Of a stretch of 64,000 bases of DNA, positions 48,750 through 56,921 are shown piece by piece. Under the pieces are notes generated by a model. It saw nothing but the letters and a program-made list of their open reading frames with translations. It did not search any database and was not told where the DNA came from. The position numbers were made by a program, and so were the translations under genes. Every line of letters begins with the position of its first letter. Within the stretch, counting starts at the first letter, position 1. Origin of the DNA: Oscillospiraceae bacterium (lineage in GTDB: Bacteria; Bacillota; Clostridia; Oscillospirales; Ruminococcaceae); the NCBI GenBank assembly GCA_016288755.1, contig JAEELE010000028.1, forward strand, positions 60,071-124,070. Direction: 5' to 3'.

Positions 48750-51014
48750 ATGAGATTTGAATTTGCACTCATATATACATTCATGATCGCTGCACTGGTG
48801 GCGTGCAGCCTCATGGCGCACCGCTCGCGCAGGCAGATCGGCTCCACGGTCGCCCTGCTGACGGCTTCGCTGATCCCGCCGGTGCTCGGCAATCTGATCA
48901 TCGTCTGCGCGCACACCGCGGCGCTCTCGACCGTCGGCTATTATATCTACTTCATCGGCATGAATTTCGTCATGTACAGCCTCCTGCGGTTCGCCTTTGA
49001 ATACTGCGCCATCAAACGCGGATGGTTTGCACGCTGCGGTGTCAACACTCTGTTTGCGGTTGATATTGTTCAGCTGCTTTGTAACCCGTTTTTCAACCAT
49101 GCCTTCGGGCTCGAGGAGATCATCGCGGACGATGCACCCTATTTCCGGCTGGTGCCCTATTTCGGGCAGGCGTTCCACCGCGTGCTCGATTACGGCATTC
49201 TCGCCGTGACTCTCATCATTTTCATCTATAAGCTCATGCACTCCCCGCGCATCTATTCCGAGCGGTATTCCGTCATTCTCGGGACCATGCTCTGCACGGC
49301 GGTGTGGCAGACCTTCTACATCTTCTCGCGCACACCGATCGACCGGTCGATGATCGGCTTCGGTGTCTTCGGGCTGCTGATCTACTATTTCTCCATCCGA
49401 TACCGCCCGAGACGGCTGCTCGACAGCATGCTCGGACGCCTTGCCTCGGGCATGCCGGAGGCGCTGTTCTTCTTCGACATGAACAACAAGTGCATCTGGG
49501 CGAACAGCCCCGGGCTTTCACTGATCGATATTACGGAGGATGAGCTGGACAAGGTCTGCGAGAAGCTGACGGGCATGTTCGGCGCGCATACGCAAACCGA
49601 GCGCGAATGGACGGTCCGGCATGTGATCGGCACCGGCAGCGATGCGAAATACTATGTGCTGGAAAAGCACATCCTCACGGACGACAATCTCCGCGATGCC
49701 GGTCAGTTCCTGAGCATCCGCGACAACACCGACGAGGAGCGCAGGCTCCGGCAGGAGATCTACAACGCGACGCACGACCGCCTGACCGGGCTCTACACCA
49801 AGGAATACCTCTACGAGTGCATCCGCAGGCGGCTCAGCGCGAACCCGGACAGGAAATACCTTGTCGCGTTCCTCAATGTCAAGAATTTCAAGATCGTCAA
49901 CGATATTTTCAGCAATGCCTTCGGCGATCACGCACTGAGAACGATCGCGAAGTCGCTGCACACCGATCTGCCGAAGGGCTGCCTCTTCGGTCGGATCAGC
50001 GGCGACACCTTCGGGCTGCTCATTCCTGCCTCCGAATTCAGCATGGAGCTGGCAGAGGCATCGCTCTCCAGTATTGTCGTCGAGCAGGGCACGGTGGTCT
50101 ATCACCTGCTGATGCACCTCGGCGTCTACGAGATCATTGACCCCGAAGTGGACGTGTCGGTCATGTTTGACCGCGCACACCTCGCGCTCTCCACGATCGT
50201 CGACGAATATCAGACACATATTGCCTTCTACAACGACGAGATCCGCGATCAGGTGCTCTGGAATCAGCATATCTCCTCGCAGCTGAAAACCGCAATCACA
50301 GAGCGGCAGATCGTGCCCTATTACCAGCCGATTGTTGACCGCAGCGGAGTCTGTGTCGGCGCTGAAATGCTCGCACGCTGGAATCACCCCGAGCACGGAT
50401 TCCTGCCGCCGTCGCGCTTCATTCCGGTCTTTGAGCGGAACGGCATGATCGTCGAGCTCGACAAATACATGTGGCGCTGTGCCTGTGAAACGCTTGCGCG
50501 ATGGGGCGATGTGCAGCCGGAGCTCTTTCTCTCGGTCAACATCTCGCCGAAGGACTTCTACTTCACCGATGTGGTCGAGGACATCACGCATCTGGTCAGG
50601 GAATACGGCATTGCGCCGCGGCGCCTGCGCATTGAGATCACCGAGACCGTGATGATGACCGAAGCCGAGGACCGCATGGCGATCCTGCGTGAATTCCGCA
50701 GAGCCGGCTTCCTCGTCGAGATGGACGACTTCGGCAGCGGCTATTCCTCGCTCAATCTGCTCAAGGACATGCCGGTCGACGTGCTCAAGATCGACATGAA
50801 ATTCCTCGGCAAAACCGACGAGGAGGCAAAGGCAACGACCATCATGCGCAATATCCTCAATCTCTCGGAGGACCTCGGCATCGCCTCGCTGACAGAGGGC
50901 GTCGAGACCGAGCAGCAATACCGCACGCTCGCGGAAATGGGCTGCAAGCTGTTTCAGGGCTACCACTTCGCAAAGCCCATGCCGATCGACGACTTCGAGC
51001 GGTTCTGCTCGTAA
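48750..51014 (+). CDS. Multi-TM sensor with degenerate GGDEF and EAL phosphodiesterase domain
   Basis: N-terminal TM helices; RISGDTFG in place of GGDEF; GAEMLARW, ITETVMM, DDFGSGYSSL, LKID, LTEGVETEQQ, QGYHFAKP. Confidence 0.88.
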   Translation: MRFEFALIYTFMIAALVACSLMAHRSRRQIGSTVALLTASLIPPVLGNLIIVCAHTAALSTVGYYIYFIGMNFVMYSLLRFAFEYCAIKRGWFARCGVNTLFAVDIVQLLCNPFFNHAFGLEEIIADDAPYFRLVPYFGQAFHRVLDYGILAVTLIIFIYKLMHSPRIYSERYSVILGTMLCTAVWQTFYIFSRTPIDRSMIGFGVFGLLIYYFSIRYRPRRLLDSMLGRLASGMPEALFFFDMNNKCIWANSPGLSLIDITEDELDKVCEKLTGMFGAHTQTEREWTVRHVIGTGSDAKYYVLEKHILTDDNLRDAGQFLSIRDNTDEERRLRQEIYNATHDRLTGLYTKEYLYECIRRRLSANPDRKYLVAFLNVKNFKIVNDIFSNAFGDHALRTIAKSLHTDLPKGCLFGRISGDTFGLLIPASEFSMELAEASLSSIVVEQGTVVYHLLMHLGVYEIIDPEVDVSVMFDRAHLALSTIVDEYQTHIAFYNDEIRDQVLWNQHISSQLKTAITERQIVPYYQPIVDRSGVCVGAEMLARWNHPEHGFLPPSRFIPVFERNGMIVELDKYMWRCACETLARWGDVQPELFLSVNISPKDFYFTDVVEDITHLVREYGIAPRRLRIEITETVMMTEAEDRMAILREFRRAGFLVEMDDFGSGYSSLNLLKDMPVDVLKIDMKFLGKTDEEAKATTIMRNILNLSEDLGIASLTEGVETEQQYRTLAEMGCKLFQGYHFAKPMPIDDFERFCS

Positions 51015-51027
51015 AGCAATAAAAACA

Positions 51028-51060
51028 CGCTCTGCCGGGGAAGGCAGGGCGCTGTTTTTT
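51028..51060 (+). terminator. Terminator of GGDEF-EAL gene
   Basis: CGCTCTGCCggggaaGGCAGGGCG then TTTTTT. Confidence 0.8.
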
Positions 51061-51071
51061 GCGCTGATACG

Positions 51072-51103
51072 AAAAATCTCCCGCACAGAAAATGCACGGG
51101 AGA
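51072..51103 (-). terminator. Terminator of tRNA-Pro
   Basis: CTCCCG...CGGGAG stem with minus-strand T-run, immediately 3' of tRNA. Confidence 0.65.
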
Positions 51104-51118
51104 CCGTTCTTTGAGAAG

Positions 51119-51191
51119 TCGGAGTGACAGGATTTGAACCTGCGGCATCCTGCTCCCAAAGCAGGCGCGCTACCAGCTGCGCTACACCCCG
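51119..51191 (-). tRNA. tRNA-Pro (anticodon TGG), CCA not encoded
   Basis: CGGGGTG...CACTCCG acceptor, anticodon stem-loop CCTGC TTTGGGA GCAGG, GGTTCAAATCC T-arm. Confidence 0.95.
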
Positions 51192-51246
51192 ATCGCGGTC
51201 CTCATGGGAAGACCGCCTATTATTATACCATGTTTCCGGCGGAATG

Positions 51247-51918
51247 TCAAGGTTTTTCGCAGCTGCGCAGATATTCCGCGATCACCGGACGCGCCTGCGC
51301 CATCGAGACCGGCAGTCCGTGCCCGCAGCAGAGCCGTGTGACATTGAGCGCGAGCATCCGGCGGAGTGAATCCTGCATTGCCGCGATATCATGCGCGTGC
51401 GGCGTGATATCAGGACGCTTCCACAGCATCGTGAAGGCATCGCCGCAGAGCAGCGTTCTGCCGTGCAGCACCCCGACAGACCCAAGCGTATGCCCGGGCA
51501 GCGGGATGATCTCCGCATCAAACCCCAGCGTGCGCAGCAGCCCGCCGTCACCCTCATTCAGCCAGATATCCGGCTCATAGTGCGGGCTGCGCCAGACTGC
51601 CCCGCCGACGCACTGCACCGCATTCCGCAGACGGTACTGCGGCGCGGTCGGGTGCACGGGCTGTGTGAGAAAATGCTGCCGCAGATCGCGGTCGCGCGCG
51701 CTCAGGATCAGCTTGGCGCCCATTCGCTGCAGCCTTGCCGCGTTCCAGTCGTGATCGGCATGCGCGTGCGTCAGCAGAACCCAGCGCACATCAAACTGCC
51801 TGAGCCATTGCTGCATAGCACGCCATGTCTGCGGCAGCCCCGTGTCGATCAGCAGATCGCCGCGGCTGCCGCGCAGCACATAGCATGTAATATCCGATTT
51901 TGCGAAATACGCGATCAT
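51247..51918 (-). CDS. MBL-fold metallo-hydrolase
   Basis: LLTHAHADHDWNAARL, LPGHTLGSVGV, LLCGDAF; overlaps dapB stop (ATGA). Confidence 0.85.
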   Translation of the reverse strand: MIAYFAKSDITCYVLRGSRGDLLIDTGLPQTWRAMQQWLRQFDVRWVLLTHAHADHDWNAARLQRMGAKLILSARDRDLRQHFLTQPVHPTAPQYRLRNAVQCVGGAVWRSPHYEPDIWLNEGDGGLLRTLGFDAEIIPLPGHTLGSVGVLHGRTLLCGDAFTMLWKRPDITPHAHDIAAMQDSLRRMLALNVTRLCCGHGLPVSMAQARPVIAEYLRSCEKP

Positions 51919-52673
51919 GCTTCGTCGAGCAGGTGGGTCATGTCATAGAGCCCGGGCTCTTTGCCGATGAGGAAGAGCGCCGCATTGACAGAGCCCTCCG
52001 CAAAGACGCGCTTGGAGCTGGCGGTGTGCCGGAGCGAGATGCACTCATCCGGACCGGCAAAGAGCACCTCGTGCTCGCCGACGATCGTGCCGCCGCGGAT
52101 GGAATGCATCCCGATCTCGGCGATCTCGCGCTTTCTGCGGACGCTGTGGCGGTCATAGGTCAGGTGCTTGGGCGGGTCGAACTCGGCACAGAGCGCGTTC
52201 GCGAGCATCAGTGCAGTGCCCGAGGGCGCGTCGACCTTCTGGTTGTGGTGCTTCTCGATGATCTCGATATCGAACTGATTGCCCAGCACCGCCGCAGCCT
52301 TCTTCGAGAGCGCGATCAGCAGCTGAATGCCGATCGACATATTGAACGAGGAGAACAGCGCAGCGCTCTCTGCCGCCTTGCGGATCTGCTGCAGCTGCGC
52401 ATCGGAATAGCCGGTGGTCGCCAGCACGACCGGCGTGCCGGTCGCGAGTGCGTAGTCGAGCAGACCGTTCAGCGTGCTCGGGTGGCTGTAATCTATGATG
52501 ACATCGGGCTTTTCCTGCATCTCCGCAGGGGTCTTGCAGACCGGGACCGGGCAGCCGGTCGCCTCGCCGATGTCAATGCCGCAGCAGACCTCGCAGTCTG
52601 TGCGCTCAGAAATGCTCGTCAGAAGCGTTCTGCCCATTTTGCCGCAGATGCCGCTGATTGCGATTTTTACCAT
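51915..52673 (-). CDS. dapB: 4-hydroxy-tetrahydrodipicolinate reductase
   Basis: KIAISGICGKMGRTL, IDYSHPSTL, EKHHNQKVDAPSGTALML. Confidence 0.95.
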   Translation of the reverse strand: MVKIAISGICGKMGRTLLTSISERTDCEVCCGIDIGEATGCPVPVCKTPAEMQEKPDVIIDYSHPSTLNGLLDYALATGTPVVLATTGYSDAQLQQIRKAAESAALFSSFNMSIGIQLLIALSKKAAAVLGNQFDIEIIEKHHNQKVDAPSGTALMLANALCAEFDPPKHLTYDRHSVRRKREIAEIGMHSIRGGTIVGEHEVLFAGPDECISLRHTASSKRVFAEGSVNAALFLIGKEPGLYDMTHLLDEA

Positions 52674-52730
52674 TTTTATACCTCCTTTGTTTTACAGGAA
52701 GCCGCCCGACACTGCCGAGCGGCTTCATCA

Positions 52731-53621
52731 TTACTTCATAAGACCGTGCTTTCTGAGCTCTGCCTCGAGCACCGCGCGGTTCTTTTCCGCCATTTGATAC
52801 AGCGGCATGCGGCACGGACCGACCTCAAAGCCGATCAGGTTCATTGCCTCCTTGACGGGGATCGGGTTGGTCTCGATAAAGAGCGCATGAATCAGCTTCA
52901 GATACTTCAGCTGGAGCGCTGCGGCTGTCTTGTAATCGCCTGCGAGCGCTGCTGCGGTCATGTCGTGGGTCTCCTGCGGGAGCACATTGGAGAGCACCGA
53001 GATCACGCCCTTTGCGCCGAGCGCCATCATCGGGACGATCTGGTCGTCGTTGCCGCTGTAGACGTCGAGCTTGTCGCCGCATGCCTCGATCAGGTTCGCC
53101 GTGTAGGTGATATTGCCGACCGCGTCCTTCATTGCGGCGATATTGTCGATCTCTGCGAGACGTGCTGCCGTCGCGACCTCGATGGTCATGCCGGTGCGCG
53201 AGGGCACGTTATACAGAATGATCGGGAGCGTCACAGACTCCGCGATTGCGCGGTAGTGCTGATAGAGACCCTCCTGCGTGGTCTTGTTGTAGTAGGGCGT
53301 GACGAGCAGGAGCGCGTCTGCGCCTGCCTCCTCCGCCTCCTTGGAGAGCATGATCGCGGTGTGGGTGGCATTGCTGCCGGTGCCCGCGATGACCGGGACG
53401 CGGTGATTCGTGTGCCTGACCGCGAAGCGGATGACGTCGCTGTGCTCTGCCTCACTGAGTGTCGAGCTCTCACCGGTCGTGCCGGCGATGACCAGCGCAT
53501 CGGTGCCGCGTGCGATCTGGTCGTCGATCAGCTCTGCGAGCTTCTCATAATTCACGGTGCCGTCTGCATGAAACGGCGTGACCAGTGCGACTGCCGCACC
53601 GGTAAAGATCGTATGCTTCAT
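52731..53621 (-). CDS. dapA: 4-hydroxy-tetrahydrodipicolinate synthase
   Basis: ALVTPFHADGTVNYEKLAELID, GTTGESSTLSEAEH, LYNVPSRTGMTI, KDAVGNI. Confidence 0.96.
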   Translation of the reverse strand: MKHTIFTGAAVALVTPFHADGTVNYEKLAELIDDQIARGTDALVIAGTTGESSTLSEAEHSDVIRFAVRHTNHRVPVIAGTGSNATHTAIMLSKEAEEAGADALLLVTPYYNKTTQEGLYQHYRAIAESVTLPIILYNVPSRTGMTIEVATAARLAEIDNIAAMKDAVGNITYTANLIEACGDKLDVYSGNDDQIVPMMALGAKGVISVLSNVLPQETHDMTAAALAGDYKTAAALQLKYLKLIHALFIETNPIPVKEAMNLIGFEVGPCRMPLYQMAEKNRAVLEAELRKHGLMK

Positions 53622-53645
53622 AGAAACCGTCCTTTCGATCGGGTG

Positions 53646-54041
53646 TTACTCTTGTAAATATGCGGAAAACTGCGCCTTCAGCCATGCTGTGAGCGCGTCT
53701 GCGTCCGCTTCGGACATGCCGCAGACCTCATCCGAGCGGCTCTCTGCGCTGCACTGTGCGAGCAGCAGGTCGCCGAAGATCGGGCAGCCCGTGTGATAAA
53801 AGCATGTGCCGAGAAAATTCGCCGGGAGCGCCTTGTCGCCGCCGCGCGCGTCGATCAGATAGCACAGCAGCCGACCCGCCGTCCATTCCGGCGGCTGCAC
53901 CGGCAGCACGAGCCGCTCGGTCACATCGGTATCGAGCAGAGCCGCCGCCTGTGCCGCGGAGAGCGCTGTGCCCTCCCCTGCCGCAATGCGCGTCAGCACG
54001 CCCTTTGCGGTGATCCGCAGCAGATAGGTCATCCGATGCAC
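53646..54041 (-). CDS. Hypothetical protein in lysine operon
   Basis: 131 aa, Cys-containing; tight spacing between ORF 54048 and dapA. Confidence 0.55.
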   Translation of the reverse strand: MHRMTYLLRITAKGVLTRIAAGEGTALSAAQAAALLDTDVTERLVLPVQPPEWTAGRLLCYLIDARGGDKALPANFLGTCFYHTGCPIFGDLLLAQCSAESRSDEVCGMSEADADALTAWLKAQFSAYLQE

Positions 54042-54047
54042 CTCCGC

Positions 54048-54650
54048 TCACAGGATCCTTGCGAAATTGCGCACGAGTGCGGGCTCGTTGATCTGCTCGC
54101 CGAGCCGCAGCAGCTCCTCGGGCAGCCCGAAGGTAAACACCGGAAGCGCACCGTCGGGGTCGAGCTCGTGCAGTGCCTCGGTGACCTTCTCCGCCGTCGC
54201 ATCGCTGATCGGGATGAAGATGCGCTCGGTGTCATCCTTGCCGCTGACGACATGGGTGACCGTGACAGCGCGCTTCGAGCCGGTCACAGAGAGATAGGCA
54301 GGGTCGGTCGAGAGCAGGAATGCGCGGTACTCCATCGGGACATCCTTTGCGCCGCAGGCGATCAGCAGCTCGCTCAGCGCATTTGCCTCCAGATCGGTCG
54401 CGTCGTCGTGCAGCGCAAGCATGAAGCTGCGCGGCAGAAAGCTCTTGACATATTCGCGCAGAAACTGTCTGAGCGGGCGCGGCTGCTCCTGATACTGCGT
54501 CAGATACGCAGGCACATAGGGATACAGCGGCGGATTCGGCGGCGAGTAGGTCTGAAATCGCACTGCACCGTCGACCGTGCCGTCACTGCGCAGATCGGCA
54601 ACTGCGATCTTGAGGGTATCGTCCATCGGGCAGACAAATACTTGCTTCAT
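54048..54650 (-). CDS. Hypothetical protein in lysine operon
   Basis: 200 aa; gap of 29 bp to asd and 6 bp to ORF 53646. Confidence 0.55.
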   Translation of the reverse strand: MKQVFVCPMDDTLKIAVADLRSDGTVDGAVRFQTYSPPNPPLYPYVPAYLTQYQEQPRPLRQFLREYVKSFLPRSFMLALHDDATDLEANALSELLIACGAKDVPMEYRAFLLSTDPAYLSVTGSKRAVTVTHVVSGKDDTERIFIPISDATAEKVTEALHELDPDGALPVFTFGLPEELLRLGEQINEPALVRNFARIL

Positions 54651-54679
54651 ACCGGCACCTGCCTCTCATTCGGATTTGA

Positions 54680-55762
54680 TCAGTCGAAATAGCCCTTTGC
54701 CGCGAGCAGCTCTGCCAGCTCGACCGCGCCGCCTGCAGCGCCGCGGAGCGTATTGTGCGAGAGGCATGCGAACTTGTAGTCAAACAGCGTATCCTCGCGC
54801 AGTCTGCCGACGGAGACCGCCATGCCGCCCTCGAGCATCCTGTCGAGCCTTGCCTGCGGGCGGTCCGGCTCCTCGAAATAGTGGATGAACTGCTTCGGCG
54901 CATGCGGCAGACCCAGTGCCTGCGGCTCACCTGCAAATTCCGCCCATGCCGCCTTGATCTCCTCGATCGAAGGCTTATTCTCAAACTTGACGAACACTGC
55001 CGCGGTGTGACCGTCAGAGACCGGCACACGGAAGCACTGCGTCGTGATCAGCGGGCTTGACGCCTTGACGATCTCGCCGTTTTCGATGCGACCCCAGATC
55101 TTCAGCGGCTCCTGCTCGGACTTCTCCTCCTCGCCGCCGATATACGGGATGAGGTTGTCGATCATCTCCGGCCAGCGCTCGAAGGTCTTGCCGGCGCCGG
55201 AGATCGCCTGATAGGTCGTTGCGAGCACCGTCTTGATGCCGTACTTGCGCAGCGGATGCAGTGCGGGCACATAGCTCTGGATCGAGCAGTTGGACTTGAC
55301 GGCGATAAAGCCGCGCCTGGTGCCGAGTCGTGCTCTCTGTGCCGCAATGATCTCGAGATGCTCCGGGTTCAGCTCCGGAATGATCATCGGGACGTCGGGC
55401 GTGAAGCGGTGTGCGGAGTTGTTGGAGACGATCGGGCACTCAGCCTTTGCATACGCCTCCTCGAGCGCACGGAGCGCGTCCTTCTTCATGTCGACGGCGC
55501 AGAAGCAGAAATCGACCTCTGCGGCGATCTTTTCGATATCCGCGCCCGCGTCATAGATCACCATGTCGGCGAATGCCTCGGGCATCGGCTGATCCTTGAA
55601 CGCCCATCTTGCGCCGACTGCTTCCCTGTAGGTCTTGCCCGCGGAACGGGACGATGCTGCGAGCACCGTGACCTTGAACCACGGATGATCTGCCAGCAGC
55701 AGTGCGAAGCGCTGACCGACCATGCCGGTCGCGCCGATGATGCCTACGCGAAATGATTTCAT
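54680..55762 (-). CDS. asd: Aspartate-semialdehyde dehydrogenase
   Basis: VGIIGATGMVGQRFALLLADHPWF, VKSNCSIQSYVPAL, TTYQAISGAG; ATG at 55762. Confidence 0.95.
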   Translation of the reverse strand: MKSFRVGIIGATGMVGQRFALLLADHPWFKVTVLAASSRSAGKTYREAVGARWAFKDQPMPEAFADMVIYDAGADIEKIAAEVDFCFCAVDMKKDALRALEEAYAKAECPIVSNNSAHRFTPDVPMIIPELNPEHLEIIAAQRARLGTRRGFIAVKSNCSIQSYVPALHPLRKYGIKTVLATTYQAISGAGKTFERWPEMIDNLIPYIGGEEEKSEQEPLKIWGRIENGEIVKASSPLITTQCFRVPVSDGHTAAVFVKFENKPSIEEIKAAWAEFAGEPQALGLPHAPKQFIHYFEEPDRPQARLDRMLEGGMAVSVGRLREDTLFDYKFACLSHNTLRGAAGGAVELAELLAAKGYFD

Positions 55763-55796
55763 AGTGTATTCCTCCGTTTGATGAAAATATGGGCGT

Positions 55797-55822
55797 AAAA
55801 AAGCCGCCACTTACGTTGGCGG
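55797..55822 (-). terminator. Expression-platform terminator of lysine riboswitch
   Basis: CCGCCAacgtaagtGGCGGC TTTTTT on minus strand, between aptamer and asd. Confidence 0.85.
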
Positions 55823-55890
55823 ACAATGAGCAGATGAGCGGGTCTCCGCGCGCAATGCGATCGTCACTGCGTATGCGGAAATGACCGGTC

Positions 55891-56085
55891 AGCACTCCAC
55901 AGATGTGCGCACACACCCGTGACAGTCACGCACCTCTTCGATGCGCGCCCAGCGACCCGATTGCCGGTCGGGATGCTTCGGCGGTCTTGCCTTTTCTGAC
56001 GGAGTCTCACGGGGAAATTTACGCCCCGCATCGGTTCGGCAGCCTTCTCCGGCAGGACTCATCAAGCCCGCGCCTCTGTCCGTGC
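55891..56085 (-). promoter_or_regulatory. Lysine riboswitch (L-box)
   Basis: Minus strand: ACAGAGGCGCGGGC...TGCCGGAGAAGGCTGCCGA...CGCCGAAGCATC...GGTCGCTGGGC...GCATCGAAGAGGTGCGTGACTGTCACG...TGTGGAGTGCT; upstream of asd/dapAB. Confidence 0.93.
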
Positions 56086-56338
56086 CTATATCATAGCACA
56101 TTGCGGCGCATTTGTCAAGCCCTTTCACAAATGTTTCACATAAAAATACATTTGTCCGCCACGCAAGGACATTCCGGCATTTTTCCGACTTTTTGTCCTT
56201 ATACTGTATGCAGACCGCGCGCGTTCGGTGCCTGCAGAATTACCGCAGCGGCGCCCTTGACTTTTATCGGGAAATATGCTATGATGTGGATAAGAGGCAG
56301 CTTTTCGGGAATGCTGTCTGAAAAAGGAGGCTGTCGGA

Positions 56339-56536
56339 ATGAAAATCCGGTTCAACGAGGACGCAGAGACCGTCGCGCGCATCCGCGAGGGGCTCAGAAA
56401 AAAGGACGGCTACTGTCCGTGCCGCCTGCAGAGGACAGAGGACAACATTTGTATGTGCAAAGAATTCCGCGAGCAGATCGCAGACCCTGAATTCGAGGGC
56501 TACTGCCACTGCCGGCTCTACTACAAGGAAAAATAA
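56339..56536 (+). CDS. Ferredoxin-thioredoxin reductase catalytic-chain-like small protein
   Basis: GYCPCRL...CMCKEFREQI...GYCHCRLY Cys pattern. Confidence 0.85.
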   Translation: MKIRFNEDAETVARIREGLRKKDGYCPCRLQRTEDNICMCKEFREQIADPEFEGYCHCRLYYKEK

Positions 56537-56549
56537 GGAGGAGCACACA

Positions 56550-56861
56550 ATGGATATCATCAACATCGAAAGCGCAGCCGATTTTCAGGATCGTGTCATG
56601 GATGCCGGCGAGCGCGTTGTCGTTGATTTCTGGGCTTCGTGGTGCGGTCCGTGCCGCATGATGGCGCCGGTCCTGCACGAGCTCGCCGAGAAATATGACA
56701 TCACCGTCTGCAAGGTCAATGTCGACGAGGTGCCCGAGCCCGCGATGCAGTTCCGCGTGGACTCCATCCCAGCCTTCTTCCTCATCGAAAACGGACAGCC
56801 GAAGGCAAAGGCGGTCGGTGCGATGCCGCTTGAGGCACTCGCGCAGCGTCTCGGGCTGTGA
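56550..56861 (+). CDS. trxA: Thioredoxin
   Basis: VVVDFWASWCGPCRMMAPVLHELAEKYDITVCKVNVDEVPE. Confidence 0.95.
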   Translation: MDIINIESAADFQDRVMDAGERVVVDFWASWCGPCRMMAPVLHELAEKYDITVCKVNVDEVPEPAMQFRVDSIPAFFLIENGQPKAKAVGAMPLEALAQRLGL

Positions 56862-56875
56862 CAGAGATAGTGCAA

Positions 56876-56920
56876 ACAAAGAGCTCCCGCAGGCTTTGCA
56901 GCCTGACGGGAGCTCTTTTT
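56876..56920 (+). terminator. Bidirectional terminator between trxA and ddl
   Basis: GAGCTCCCGcAGGCtttgcaGCCTgaCGGGAGCTC flanked by AAA and TTTTT. Confidence 0.85.
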
Positions 56921-56921
56921 G

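Noticed and set aside
51900-53657. 585 aa plus-strand ORF opposite dapB/dapA
   Set aside because: Antisense shadow ORF created by GC-rich codon usage; both minus-strand genes have clear family motifs.
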